A stretch of DNA of 5,966 nucleotides from Deltaproteobacteria bacterium (lineage in GTDB: Bacteria > Desulfobacterota > Desulfobacteria > Desulfobacterales > ETH-SRB1). Position 1 is the first letter of the stretch; each line of letters starts with the position of its first letter. The notes under the pieces are model-generated. The model searched no databases. It was not told the DNA's origin and worked only from the letters and a program-made list of their open reading frames with translations. Below, piece by piece: positions 1-5,909 of this stretch. Made by a program: the position numbers and the translations under genes. The stretch lies in contig DAOURZ010000095.1 in assembly GCA_030627475.1 (NCBI GenBank), forward strand, positions 1-5,966, in the 5' to 3' direction.

Positions 1-20
1 AATCATCAATCATCAATCAT
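1..20 (-). repeat. Heptamer repeat at the pilQ 3' end, cut by the window edge
   Basis: The plus strand reads two exact AATCATC units followed by AATCAT. On the minus strand this is ATGATTG twice plus ATGATT. The repeat encodes the last four residues of PilQ (MIDD), supplies its TGA stop at 6-8 and a second in-frame TGA directly after, and continues to the left edge, so its full extent is unknown. Its unit is unrelated in sequence to the array between pilO and pilP. It also contains ATG triplets overlapping the stop, so a following gene might start inside it. Confidence 0.75.
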
Positions 21-2591
21 ATCACGCTGTTCAAGTTTTACAATTCTTGGAGTAATAAATATCAGCAGCTCTTCCTTGTTGTTTGTTTTGCTTGTCGATT
101 TGAAAAGCCAGCCAAGTAAAGGAATCTTTGATAACCAGGGAACACCAGTTTCTCCAGAGCTTTTTGTTGTTTTAAGAATACCTCCGATTACAATTGTATC
201 TCCATCATCAACGAGAAGTTTTGTGTTGGTTTCCTTGGTGTCGAACGATCTTCCTGCTTCATATAAAGTTCCAACATCATATTTTTTGATATGTATTTCC
301 ATTGAAATTCGACCATCTGGCGTTGCATGTGGTGTAACTTCAAGCAAAAGTTCAACATCTTCATACTTTGTTTCAGGGATTCCAGTTTGTGCGTCCGTCA
401 CAATATATGGATATTTTATTCCCTGACTGATTGTAGCTTTTTCGTTGTCAAGGGTTACAATCTTTGGAGAAGAAATTATCTTAAGATCTCCCTGTGATTC
501 CATTGCCAGTAGCTTTGCATTCAGTAACAACGGGGTACCGACAAGCTTTGTAAAGTTAAAGCCTATGCTCCCCATACTTGATGCAAGCAGAGAGTCAGGA
601 ACATTCATTGCCATGTTTGTGCCGTAAGTAGAATGTGTAAAACCTTTGCCACCTCCTATTGAATTATCAAGAAAGCCTATGGCGTTTGTATCACGAACAA
701 CTCCAGGATACTTTTCATCAACAAACCATCCCCCACCCATTGCAGCGGTATCCATTGGGCTTGTAGGCTGCTCGCCAGTCGCTGCTCCCCACTGGGTTCC
801 GATTTCCCTTGAAAAATTGGTGGTAGCTTCCACTATCCTTGCTTCGATAATTACCTGGGGTGTTACCTTGTCAAGTTTTTGAATGATTTCCTTGGCTTGT
901 TTAAGAACCAAAGGCACATCTGTAATTACAATCATATTAAGACGTTCATCAACCGTGGATTGTCCATACTGGTTAGTGTCTTTCTTCTCATCCGGTATTG
1001 TTAATATCCCCTTTGACTTTGTCTCTTCATTCGGTAGTATATGGAATTTATTTAAGTCCTTTGCGTTAGCATAGTTAATAGGGAAAAACATGGTAATATG
1101 ATCTTCCTGCCTGACCGCATCCTGTTTTGCCTTTAATTTTTCCTTTAGTTGCTCCTCTTCTGCTTGAAGCGTTACAAGCGTGGCGATACGAATAATTTCA
1201 CCCTCGTATATTTTCCCAAGCTTATTCATTTTCAGCACCAGATCAAGTGCCTGGTCCCAAGGCACAGGTTTATCTAAAGTTAGCGTAATTCTACCAGTTA
1301 CATCATCGTCTATGGCAAAATTTTTACCGCTTACTTCTTTCAGAATACGAAGAACACTTTTAACATTTGTTTCGTAGAAATCCAGGGCTATTTTTTCTCC
1401 TGTATATAGTTTTTTAGTTTTATATAAGCGATAAATATCAAGTTCTGTTTTTTCACCTGTATAAGAATCAGTCCTTTTTTGTGTATCAATATCATATTCC
1501 ACAGCAGCATTATTCATCTCGGTAACAACGCTATCGGCAACTGTTTTTTTGACAGGTTTCTGTACTTCCCGTGATGTCGGTTTAACCTCAGTTTGAGCCA
1601 TAACTTTTTTCCAGGCAGGAAGCTTAGCGTTTTCTGATGGCCTGGGTGATATTGTTGATGCATCAAAATGGATCAATAACAAATTGTCATTTTGTTCAAT
1701 AAAATAAGGTACGGACTCCCGAAGCTCAATTGTCAGCATGGAAGTATTTTTCATGGCAGGTGTCTGAACAGGTATGATTTTATCCACAGCGCTTTCAAAG
1801 CGAGTAGTAATCAGTGGAAACTTACGGTAATCCGGCAATCTGGTATCTAACAGTTTTATTTGTAACAATTGGCGCGAAACTTTTTTTATTCTGTATTCAA
1901 CAGGTCTTGTTGTTCCAATAATGATGGTTGATTTTCCAGTCTGTTTACTCGAAAAATCAATACGATTAACCAATGCCGGTTTTGTGTATTTTGTGGTTGT
2001 TTTACCTGTTATCTCTGAAGTTTTATCCAGAATTTGTTTTTTGCTTTCAATAACAGCTTTTTCTTTTTTAACCTCCGTTTTTTCCTTTGTTTCTACCGGT
2101 TTTTTTACCTGCTCGACGGAAGAAAAAGTTGCGGAAGATAATGTTTTAGATGGTTTTGCAAATGATATGTTAATATCCGTTCCTTTATTTGTCGCTTTAT
2201 AGGGCACATCTTTTTTTAGTGCTATTTTGATTCTGGATTTATGACCTTTTTCAGTTAGTTCGAAAGCTGTTATTGAATCAACGATTTCGCTTTCCAACGA
2301 AATATTTGTTTTGATATTACCAAGAGCTGTTTCAGGAAAGTAAAGCAGCACAGATAAAGGAAAGAGTTGTTTGACAGACATGTAGGTTAACTCGCGGTTC
2401 CCTTTAACCAATATATTAAATGATTCCGGATCCTCGGAGGTACTTATTTCGGTTATAAGCTTTGGTTCGGGGAGAAGTTCATCTTTTTTTGCAGCCATAT
2501 TTTGAGCACATCCTGTAAATACAGATAGTAAAATTACCAGAAAAATGGCTATCGCCATGACTTTTGACGATTTATGTTTTTTATAATTCAT
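6..2591 (-). CDS. pilQ: PilQ, outer-membrane secretin of the type IV pilus
   Basis: PilQ forms the outer-membrane multimeric gate through which the pilus fibre passes. The 861 residues from the ATG at 2591 read in order: signal ending in SVFTGC (Cys28, lipoprotein-like); AMIN-like domain 1 (about 45-146), which in the family binds peptidoglycan; Lys/Thr/Glu-rich linker (about 148-204); AMIN-like domain 2 (about 206-315); second linker; N0/STN-type domain (about 396-470, with VPWDQALDLVLKMNKLG); N1 domain (about 498-576); and secretin barrel domain (to about 849) with the signature GVPWLSKIPLLGWLFK (816-831) and C-terminal ELLIFITPRIVKLE. An earlier in-frame ATG at 2639 lies inside pilP and would put 16 polar residues before the signal. 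I prefer 2591, which has GGAG 9 bases upstream and is 1 base from the pilP stop. The last residues, MIDD, are encoded by a short heptamer repeat. Confidence 0.96.
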   Translation of the reverse strand: MNYKKHKSSKVMAIAIFLVILLSVFTGCAQNMAAKKDELLPEPKLITEISTSEDPESFNILVKGNRELTYMSVKQLFPLSVLLYFPETALGNIKTNISLESEIVDSITAFELTEKGHKSRIKIALKKDVPYKATNKGTDINISFAKPSKTLSSATFSSVEQVKKPVETKEKTEVKKEKAVIESKKQILDKTSEITGKTTTKYTKPALVNRIDFSSKQTGKSTIIIGTTRPVEYRIKKVSRQLLQIKLLDTRLPDYRKFPLITTRFESAVDKIIPVQTPAMKNTSMLTIELRESVPYFIEQNDNLLLIHFDASTISPRPSENAKLPAWKKVMAQTEVKPTSREVQKPVKKTVADSVVTEMNNAAVEYDIDTQKRTDSYTGEKTELDIYRLYKTKKLYTGEKIALDFYETNVKSVLRILKEVSGKNFAIDDDVTGRITLTLDKPVPWDQALDLVLKMNKLGKIYEGEIIRIATLVTLQAEEEQLKEKLKAKQDAVRQEDHITMFFPINYANAKDLNKFHILPNEETKSKGILTIPDEKKDTNQYGQSTVDERLNMIVITDVPLVLKQAKEIIQKLDKVTPQVIIEARIVEATTNFSREIGTQWGAATGEQPTSPMDTAAMGGGWFVDEKYPGVVRDTNAIGFLDNSIGGGKGFTHSTYGTNMAMNVPDSLLASSMGSIGFNFTKLVGTPLLLNAKLLAMESQGDLKIISSPKIVTLDNEKATISQGIKYPYIVTDAQTGIPETKYEDVELLLEVTPHATPDGRISMEIHIKKYDVGTLYEAGRSFDTKETNTKLLVDDGDTIVIGGILKTTKSSGETGVPWLSKIPLLGWLFKSTSKTNNKEELLIFITPRIVKLEQRDMIDD
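1374..1463 (-). repeat. Internal duplication in PilQ before the N0 domain
   Basis: The motif YTGEK-x-x-LD-x-Y occurs twice, 19 residues (57 bases) apart: YTGEKTELDIY at residues 377-387 (1431-1463) and YTGEKIALDFY at 396-406 (1374-1406). The second copy is the normal first strand of the secretin N0 domain; the first looks like a duplicate of it. The DNA copies have diverged, so the duplication is not recent. It may add a beta strand or may be a chance resemblance of linker sequence. Confidence 0.6.
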
Positions 2592-2592
2592 A

Positions 2593-3261
2593 TTATTCTT
2601 CTCCAGGAAACTTCTGAAGTTTAAGTTCTCTTTCAACAAGGGTTATTTGGCCTAATATGCTTTCGGCTTCTTCTTCTACAACCACACTGTTCTTTAATAT
2701 TTTTATTACCCTGCCGAAATTAATGCCTATGCGGGTGCCTTTTTTTATTACAAATCCCTTGCCGGATACATCTTCTACAAGCGCCTTGTTTCCACTTGGC
2801 GCAAATATTATCCCCACAAGCTTCAACTCGCTCAAATCAACTTTTTCAATAGGGGTAAGCGGAATACGTTTTTTATCATTTTGATCATCAAGGGCAGAAA
2901 CTCCATCTCCGAAAATTGAGGCAAATGGATCTATTTTGCCTTCAACATTATAGGTGACAGCTGGTTCTGACGATTCAATCTTTTGGTCAGCTTTTTCGTC
3001 TAATTTTTCGTCTAATTTTTGATCGGGGCTCGTATTTGTTTTATCGGTTTTTGGTTTTGAGACTTCTTTTGTTGTTTCAGGTTTTGAAATTTTAATTTTT
3101 TGGTTATTTTTAACGGGCTGCTTTTCTTTTAATGGGGTTACAATCTTTTTACTTACAACCATTGTTTCCGGCTGCTTTTCTTCTTGCTCATTGCAGCCAT
3201 AACACAATAAAAAACAAGCTATGCAAGCTATACTTAATATTTTTATAATATATTGACGCAT
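2593..3261 (-). CDS. pilP: PilP, pilus assembly lipoprotein linking PilNO to the secretin
   Basis: PilP is a periplasmic protein that bridges the PilN-PilO dimer and the N0 region of PilQ. With the ATG start it has 222 residues: a hydrophobic signal (about 4-22) ending in LLCYGC, with Cys23 as the likely lipidation site although the lipobox is not ideal; a long Lys/Glu/Thr/Pro-rich disordered linker (about 24-104) with a small LDEK repeat; the KIDPF motif (about 109-113); and a C-terminal beta domain (about 135-215) with LSELKLVGIIF and KGFVIKKGTRIGINFGRV, characteristic of PilP. A TTG three bases earlier (3264) is in frame and sits 7 bases from the AAGGG Shine-Dalgarno-like site, against 10 for the ATG, so either could be used. 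The TAA stop is 1 base before the pilQ ATG. The linker makes the protein somewhat longer than typical PilP. Confidence 0.93.
   Translation of the reverse strand: MRQYIIKILSIACIACFLLCYGCNEQEEKQPETMVVSKKIVTPLKEKQPVKNNQKIKISKPETTKEVSKPKTDKTNTSPDQKLDEKLDEKADQKIESSEPAVTYNVEGKIDPFASIFGDGVSALDDQNDKKRIPLTPIEKVDLSELKLVGIIFAPSGNKALVEDVSGKGFVIKKGTRIGINFGRVIKILKNSVVVEEEAESILGQITLVERELKLQKFPGEE
2601..2604 (-). promoter_or_regulatory. Shine-Dalgarno site deciding the pilQ start
   Basis: GGAG (continuing as GGAGAAG) on the minus strand sits inside the last codons of pilP, which encode Gly-Glu-Glu, with 9 bases before the pilQ ATG at 2591. It supports that ATG over the upstream in-frame ATG at 2639, which lies within pilP and would precede the signal sequence with a polar extension. 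Confidence 0.75.
2992..3020 (-). repeat. 12-base tandem repeat in the PilP linker
   Basis: Two exact copies of a 12-base unit (plus strand TTTTTCGTCTAA) followed by five matching bases encode the successive LDEK, LDEK segment of the disordered PilP linker. The period is a multiple of three, so copy-number change would alter linker length without a frameshift. Confidence 0.75.
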
Positions 3262-3271
3262 CAATTGTTAA

Positions 3272-3276
3272 CCCTT
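3272..3276 (-). promoter_or_regulatory. Shine-Dalgarno-like site of pilP, built from drifted repeat
   Basis: AAGGG on the minus strand lies 10 bases before the pilP ATG (3261) and 7 bases before the alternative TTG (3264). A second candidate, AGGAG at 3279-3283, is 17 bases from the ATG and probably too far. Both fall in the most diverged units of the heptamer array, so the ribosome binding site seems to have been made or replaced by the repeat. It bears on the start choice: spacing slightly favours TTG, codon preference favours ATG. Confidence 0.55.
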
Positions 3277-3347
3277 AACTCCTAACTCCCGACTCTTGAC
3301 TCTTGACTTCCGACTCTTGACTCCCGACTCCCGACTCCCGACTCCCG
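3274..3347 (-). repeat. Heptanucleotide tandem array filling the pilO-pilP gap
   Basis: Ten consecutive 7-base units lie at 3274-3343, plus a partial CCCG reaching 3347, immediately next to the pilO stop codon. Read on the plus strand from the pilP side the units are CTTAACT, CCTAACT, CCCGACT, CTTGACT, CTTGACT, TCCGACT, CTTGACT, CCCGACT, CCCGACT, CCCGACT. The consensus is YYYRACT, that is AGTYRRR on the transcribed-sense strand. A more decayed eleventh unit, GTTAACC, can be seen at 3267-3273. The array occupies almost the whole 86-base gap, while all other junctions in the operon overlap or are 1 base wide. Similar 7-base arrays (STRR elements) are known from cyanobacteria; kinship with those is not claimed. 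Confidence 0.95.
3323..3346 (-). other. Putative G-quadruplex motif behind the pilO stop codon
   Basis: On the minus (mRNA-like) strand the first units of the heptamer array give four GGG runs, each separated by the 4-base loop AGTC. The complementary CCC runs on the plus strand are at 3323-3325, 3330-3332, 3337-3339 and 3344-3346. This satisfies the common G3-N1-7 pattern for a four-tract quadruplex. The first G tract begins one base after the pilO TGA. A fifth GGG run occurs at 3288-3290. The pattern is directly visible; folding in DNA or mRNA and any effect on pilP and pilQ expression are inference. Confidence 0.6.
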
Positions 3348-3968
3348 TCACTTCTTTCCCTTTTCTTTTTGTTCTTCCGGCTCGACAAATCTGTAGGTTA
3401 CAGCCGTACAGGAAGTGTTAAGAATGTTCCCTGCTTTAGGTGATGTTATCATCACAACATCTTTTATATTTACTATCCTGGATAGCCTTGAAACGTTATC
3501 AAAGAAGAGTCCGACATAGTGATAATTGCCGGCAACTTTAATTGAAACAGGAATTTCAGCATAAAAATCTTTATTAATTTCTGTTTCAGGTTGAAAGAGC
3601 AGAAATTCAAGGCCGACATCTTTGCCGGATTTGGTTATGTCGGTTAGCAAGGAAGGAATTTCTTTTTTGTCGGGCAATGCTTTCATTGCGATTTTGTAGT
3701 TAGCTTCGGCTATTTTCATTTTTTCTCTATATTTGTTAAGCTGAACCGACCTTCTTTTGGCAGAAGCAAGCTTGTTTTCAAGATTTGTGTAATCTGAATT
3801 TAATTTATTCAGGTTTTCAAATTTTGGAAGGTATAAAAAATAAGTGGATGACCCTATAATTACAATGAAAGTCGCAACACATATCATAATCCTGTGAACT
3901 TTTGACAGTTTTCCGATATTTTCAAGTAAGGGTTCAATAGCTTTTAAAGAAATGTTGAATTTCTTCAT
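3348..3968 (-). CDS. pilO: PilO, inner-membrane type IV pilus assembly protein
   Basis: PilO is a bitopic inner-membrane protein that heterodimerises with PilN in the periplasm and holds PilP. Its 206 residues show a short cytoplasmic tail (1-26), one membrane helix (about 27-47, ending near STYFLYLP), a coiled-coil region (about 50-93), and a periplasmic ferredoxin-like domain starting at ALPDKKEIPSLLTDI (97-111). That domain includes the family-typical FYAEIPVSIKVAGNYHYVG (135-153) and FFDNVSRLSRIVNI. The ATG shares its A with the pilN TAA stop (TAATG); a weak AAGG lies 10 bases upstream, so coupling is likely. The C-terminus is a charged, probably disordered KEKGKK tail. The TGA stop is followed after a single base by the heptamer array that separates pilO from pilP, the only wide junction in the operon. 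Confidence 0.95.
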   Translation of the reverse strand: MKKFNISLKAIEPLLENIGKLSKVHRIMICVATFIVIIGSSTYFLYLPKFENLNKLNSDYTNLENKLASAKRRSVQLNKYREKMKIAEANYKIAMKALPDKKEIPSLLTDITKSGKDVGLEFLLFQPETEINKDFYAEIPVSIKVAGNYHYVGLFFDNVSRLSRIVNIKDVVMITSPKAGNILNTSCTAVTYRFVEPEEQKEKGKK

Positions 3969-4555
3969 TATTTATTTGCCTTATCAGTATCAACATTTTT
4001 AAGGGGCATTTTATTGCAGGAAACTACAAATTCTTTAAGCTTTGTAAGTTTTGTAAGCTTATTCTGCTTTTGTTGTTTTAAAGTTGTTAAATCTATGCTG
4101 TTAAAAAGCTTTGAATTTTCCAGGCGAGTCATAAAATCAGCAACAGTTTTATTATCAAGAGCAAACCCTTTAATTGTGACGACTTCTTCTTTAGCCTCAA
4201 GCTTGGTAAACCACATCCGCTTTGGAATTACCATAGATGTCATCATATCAAGAAGACGGACAGGTTCTTTGCGATTAAGCTCAAGATCTTTGATTACACT
4301 CGTTTTTTTATTAAGGATATCAAGCCTGTTTTCGATATCCGTTACTTCCTTAATTATCTTGTTGTATTTGGTTATTTCCCTGTTAATGTTTTTTATTTTA
4401 ATATTATAGGCGCTAATCTTGTCATTTAATGATACATTGTAATAATACATGGAGAAAAGGACAAATATAATTGATAAAACAAATATTGAGACTTGTTGAC
4501 GTACGTTCTCTTTTTTACGCTCGGCCCGAAAAGGCATCAAATTAACTTTTATCAT
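3968..4555 (-). CDS. pilN: PilN, inner-membrane type IV pilus assembly protein
   Basis: PilN is a bitopic inner-membrane protein whose short cytoplasmic tail binds PilM and whose periplasmic part pairs with PilO. The N-terminus MIKVNLMPFR (residues 1-10) is the family's conserved INLLPWR-like PilM-binding motif. A membrane segment follows at about 22-39, then a predicted coiled coil at about 42-95. A compact C-terminal domain contains MWFTKLE and VVTIKGFALDNKTVADFM (about 114-142), the usual ferredoxin-like portion. The C-terminus carries a lysine-rich KLTKLTKL stretch (166-173) and a short polar tail. The 195 residues are normal for PilN. The start lies in an ATGA overlap with the pilM stop, with only a weak purine-rich stretch (AAGAAGAG) upstream, so coupled re-initiation is likely. 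The TAA stop shares one base with the pilO ATG. Confidence 0.95.
   Translation of the reverse strand: MIKVNLMPFRAERKKENVRQQVSIFVLSIIFVLFSMYYYNVSLNDKISAYNIKIKNINREITKYNKIIKEVTDIENRLDILNKKTSVIKDLELNRKEPVRLLDMMTSMVIPKRMWFTKLEAKEEVVTIKGFALDNKTVADFMTRLENSKLFNSIDLTTLKQQKQNKLTKLTKLKEFVVSCNKMPLKNVDTDKANK
4037..4060 (-). repeat. 9-base tandem repeat near the PilN C-terminus
   Basis: On the minus strand the unit AARCTTACA occurs twice followed by AAGCTTA, encoding KLTKLTKL (residues 166-173). It lies in the last part of the periplasmic domain. The repeat is in frame and short; it may be simple slippage in AT-rich sequence. Confidence 0.6.
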
Positions 4556-5604
4556 TTGTCATCAACTCTTCTTAAAGCAAGCCCCATGCATATAGATGCT
4601 TGAGGAGCTATCTGTTCAAGGTATGATGGATCAAAACGTTTGGCTATGTGTAATTCTTTGAAAGGATTAATAACTTCTACCTCAAATGATGTTTCATCCA
4701 TTAGAAGTTGACGAAATTCCTTAATATTGGCACCACCACCGCTAAGTATAACTTTTTTTATCTGTCCATCAGGATTTGCCGAATAATAAAAGTCAAGTGC
4801 GCGTTTTATCTCAAGACTCCATTCGGAAATTACAGATGCAACAATTTGTTGTAGATCATCAGAAGATATTTTGTCCGTCTCGTTACCAAGCTTTATCTGT
4901 TCAGCTTCGATAAAAGAACAGTCTGTAAGAGAAATTATCTGTTGAGTTATCTGGCCGCATCCCATGGAAACATCCCTCATAAATTCAGAAGAATGGTTTT
5001 GAAGTATATTCAATGATGTCTTGTTTGCTCCTATATCTATCAACATTACATTTTCATCAATTATGTCATAATTGGTTTCGAAAATATTTTGCAGGGCAAA
5101 GGCATCAACATCAATTATACATGGGTTAAGTCCGGCCATTTGAACAAGATCAATATATTCACTAATCATTTCTTTTTTGGCCGCAACAAGAATAACGCTC
5201 ATTTGATTTGAGCCGGCTTCCGTTTCTCCCAGAATTTGATAGTCCAGATTAACTTCGCTGATGTCGAAAGGGATATATTGTTCTGCTTCGAGATGAATGG
5301 TTTCTTGAAGTTGTTTTTCAGTTGCGGTTTGCATTTCTATTTGTTTTACAATAACTGAATAACCTCCGATTGAGATGGCAACATTTTTCTCTTTTATGTT
5401 ATTCGTTTTAAATAGTTCACGAATTGAATCGGCAATATTTTCAGGGTCGGTGATGCTACCTTCCTCAATTGCTCCCGGGGCTATACTTATCATTCCAAAA
5501 TTCTTCAGGGTTAATCTTTTTTTTATTACCATAATTTCCCCAGCCTTTAAAGCGCTGGAACCAATATCAAGGCCAACCAGGTGGGGAGATTTTCCAAATA
5601 TCAT
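4552..5604 (-). CDS. pilM: PilM, actin-like ATPase of the type IV pilus alignment complex
   Basis: This cytoplasmic actin/FtsA-fold protein binds ATP and docks on the N-terminal tail of PilN, linking the cytoplasmic side of the pilus machine to the periplasmic PilNOP complex. The 350 residues match the family's usual length. Visible motifs are the phosphate-1 loop GLDIGSSALKAGE (residues 11-23), a phosphate-2 motif LIDIGANKTSLNI (188-200) and the adenosine motif VILSGGGANIKEF (285-297). The segment YIPFDISEVNLDYQILG (110-126) is typical of PilM. There is no signal peptide or membrane segment. The ATG at 5604 is preceded by ATAGGG with 8 bases of spacing. The gene is first in the operon, and its TGA overlaps the pilN ATG by 4 bases, which suggests translational coupling. 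A run of eight A residues lies at about codons 27-30. Identity is assigned from motifs and from the pilMNOPQ order. Confidence 0.97.
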   Translation of the reverse strand: MIFGKSPHLVGLDIGSSALKAGEIMVIKKRLTLKNFGMISIAPGAIEEGSITDPENIADSIRELFKTNNIKEKNVAISIGGYSVIVKQIEMQTATEKQLQETIHLEAEQYIPFDISEVNLDYQILGETEAGSNQMSVILVAAKKEMISEYIDLVQMAGLNPCIIDVDAFALQNIFETNYDIIDENVMLIDIGANKTSLNILQNHSSEFMRDVSMGCGQITQQIISLTDCSFIEAEQIKLGNETDKISSDDLQQIVASVISEWSLEIKRALDFYYSANPDGQIKKVILSGGGANIKEFRQLLMDETSFEVEVINPFKELHIAKRFDPSYLEQIAPQASICMGLALRRVDDK

Positions 5605-5612
5605 TTGATATA

Positions 5613-5618
5613 CCCTAT
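5613..5618 (-). promoter_or_regulatory. Shine-Dalgarno site of pilM
   Basis: ATAGGG on the minus strand lies 8 bases before the pilM ATG at 5604. It is the clearest ribosome binding site in the operon apart from that of pilQ, as expected for the first gene, which cannot rely on coupling. Confidence 0.65.
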
Positions 5619-5830
5619 ATTAACTATCCAAAGTTATGCCAAGGAACGTGGACGAGAAATTTTATGGCACTGAAAATACGTAAGTTTTAAAAGAGGAGTT
5701 TCCATTTAGGACTAATTACATATTATGTATTATTAAATCAAGTTAATTACTGCAATGCTAATTATTAAAAATAATACGCCCGAATCTTCCTTGCTTTTGA
5801 ACCATATGCCATAATCAGTGCCGCTTTACC

Positions 5831-5859
5831 TTGACTTTAAAAGTCATCTTTTTTATATT
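5831..5859 (+). promoter_or_regulatory. Putative sigma70 promoter facing away from the pil operon
   Basis: TTGACT (5831-5836), a 17-base spacer and TATATT (5854-5859) each match the sigma70 consensus at 5 of 6 positions with ideal spacing. Transcription would start near 5866 and run out of the right edge. This suggests a divergently transcribed gene beyond the window. AT-rich DNA gives such matches by chance, but the paired quality with exact spacing is better than anything on the other strand. Confidence 0.5.
5832..5846. promoter_or_regulatory. Perfect palindrome overlapping the outward promoter, possible operator
   Basis: TGACTTT, one central base, then AAAGTCA form a perfect 7-base inverted repeat. 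It covers most of the minus-35 box and the start of the spacer of the rightward promoter, where a dimeric repressor could block RNA polymerase. The regulator is not identifiable from this window. Confidence 0.4.
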
Positions 5860-5909
5860 TGGAATAACAAACGGGACCAGCTAAATTTCCCCAGGCAGGC
5901 GCATATATA

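Noticed and set aside
76..1074. Several plus-strand open frames opposite the secretin domain
   Set aside because: They lie entirely over the conserved PilQ coding sequence and show no protein-like motifs or ribosome binding sites.
2592..2639. Upstream ATG at 2639 as the pilQ start
   Set aside because: It lies inside pilP, adds 16 polar residues before the signal sequence, and the ATG at 2591 has a well-placed GGAG.
3267..3347. Heptamer array considered as a CRISPR array or transposon end
   Set aside because: Units are contiguous 7-mers without spacers, and no transposase or long inverted repeats flank them.
4014..4409. 131-codon plus-strand open frame opposite pilN
   Set aside because: It is antisense to a clear pilN, is rich in Ser/Leu/Ile as expected from the complement of Lys/Asn/Asp codons, and has no recognisable domain.
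5665..5680. TGGCAC considered as the -24 element of a sigma54 promoter
   Set aside because: It faces away from pilM and the required TTGC-like -12 element is missing at the correct distance.
5636..5683. 15-codon plus-strand ORF starting at 5636
   Set aside because: No Shine-Dalgarno sequence, very short, and no supporting promoter directly upstream.
5832..5854. Palindrome followed by six T residues considered as a rho-independent terminator
   Set aside because: The stem is short and AT-rich with almost no loop, and no gene ends on the plus strand before it.
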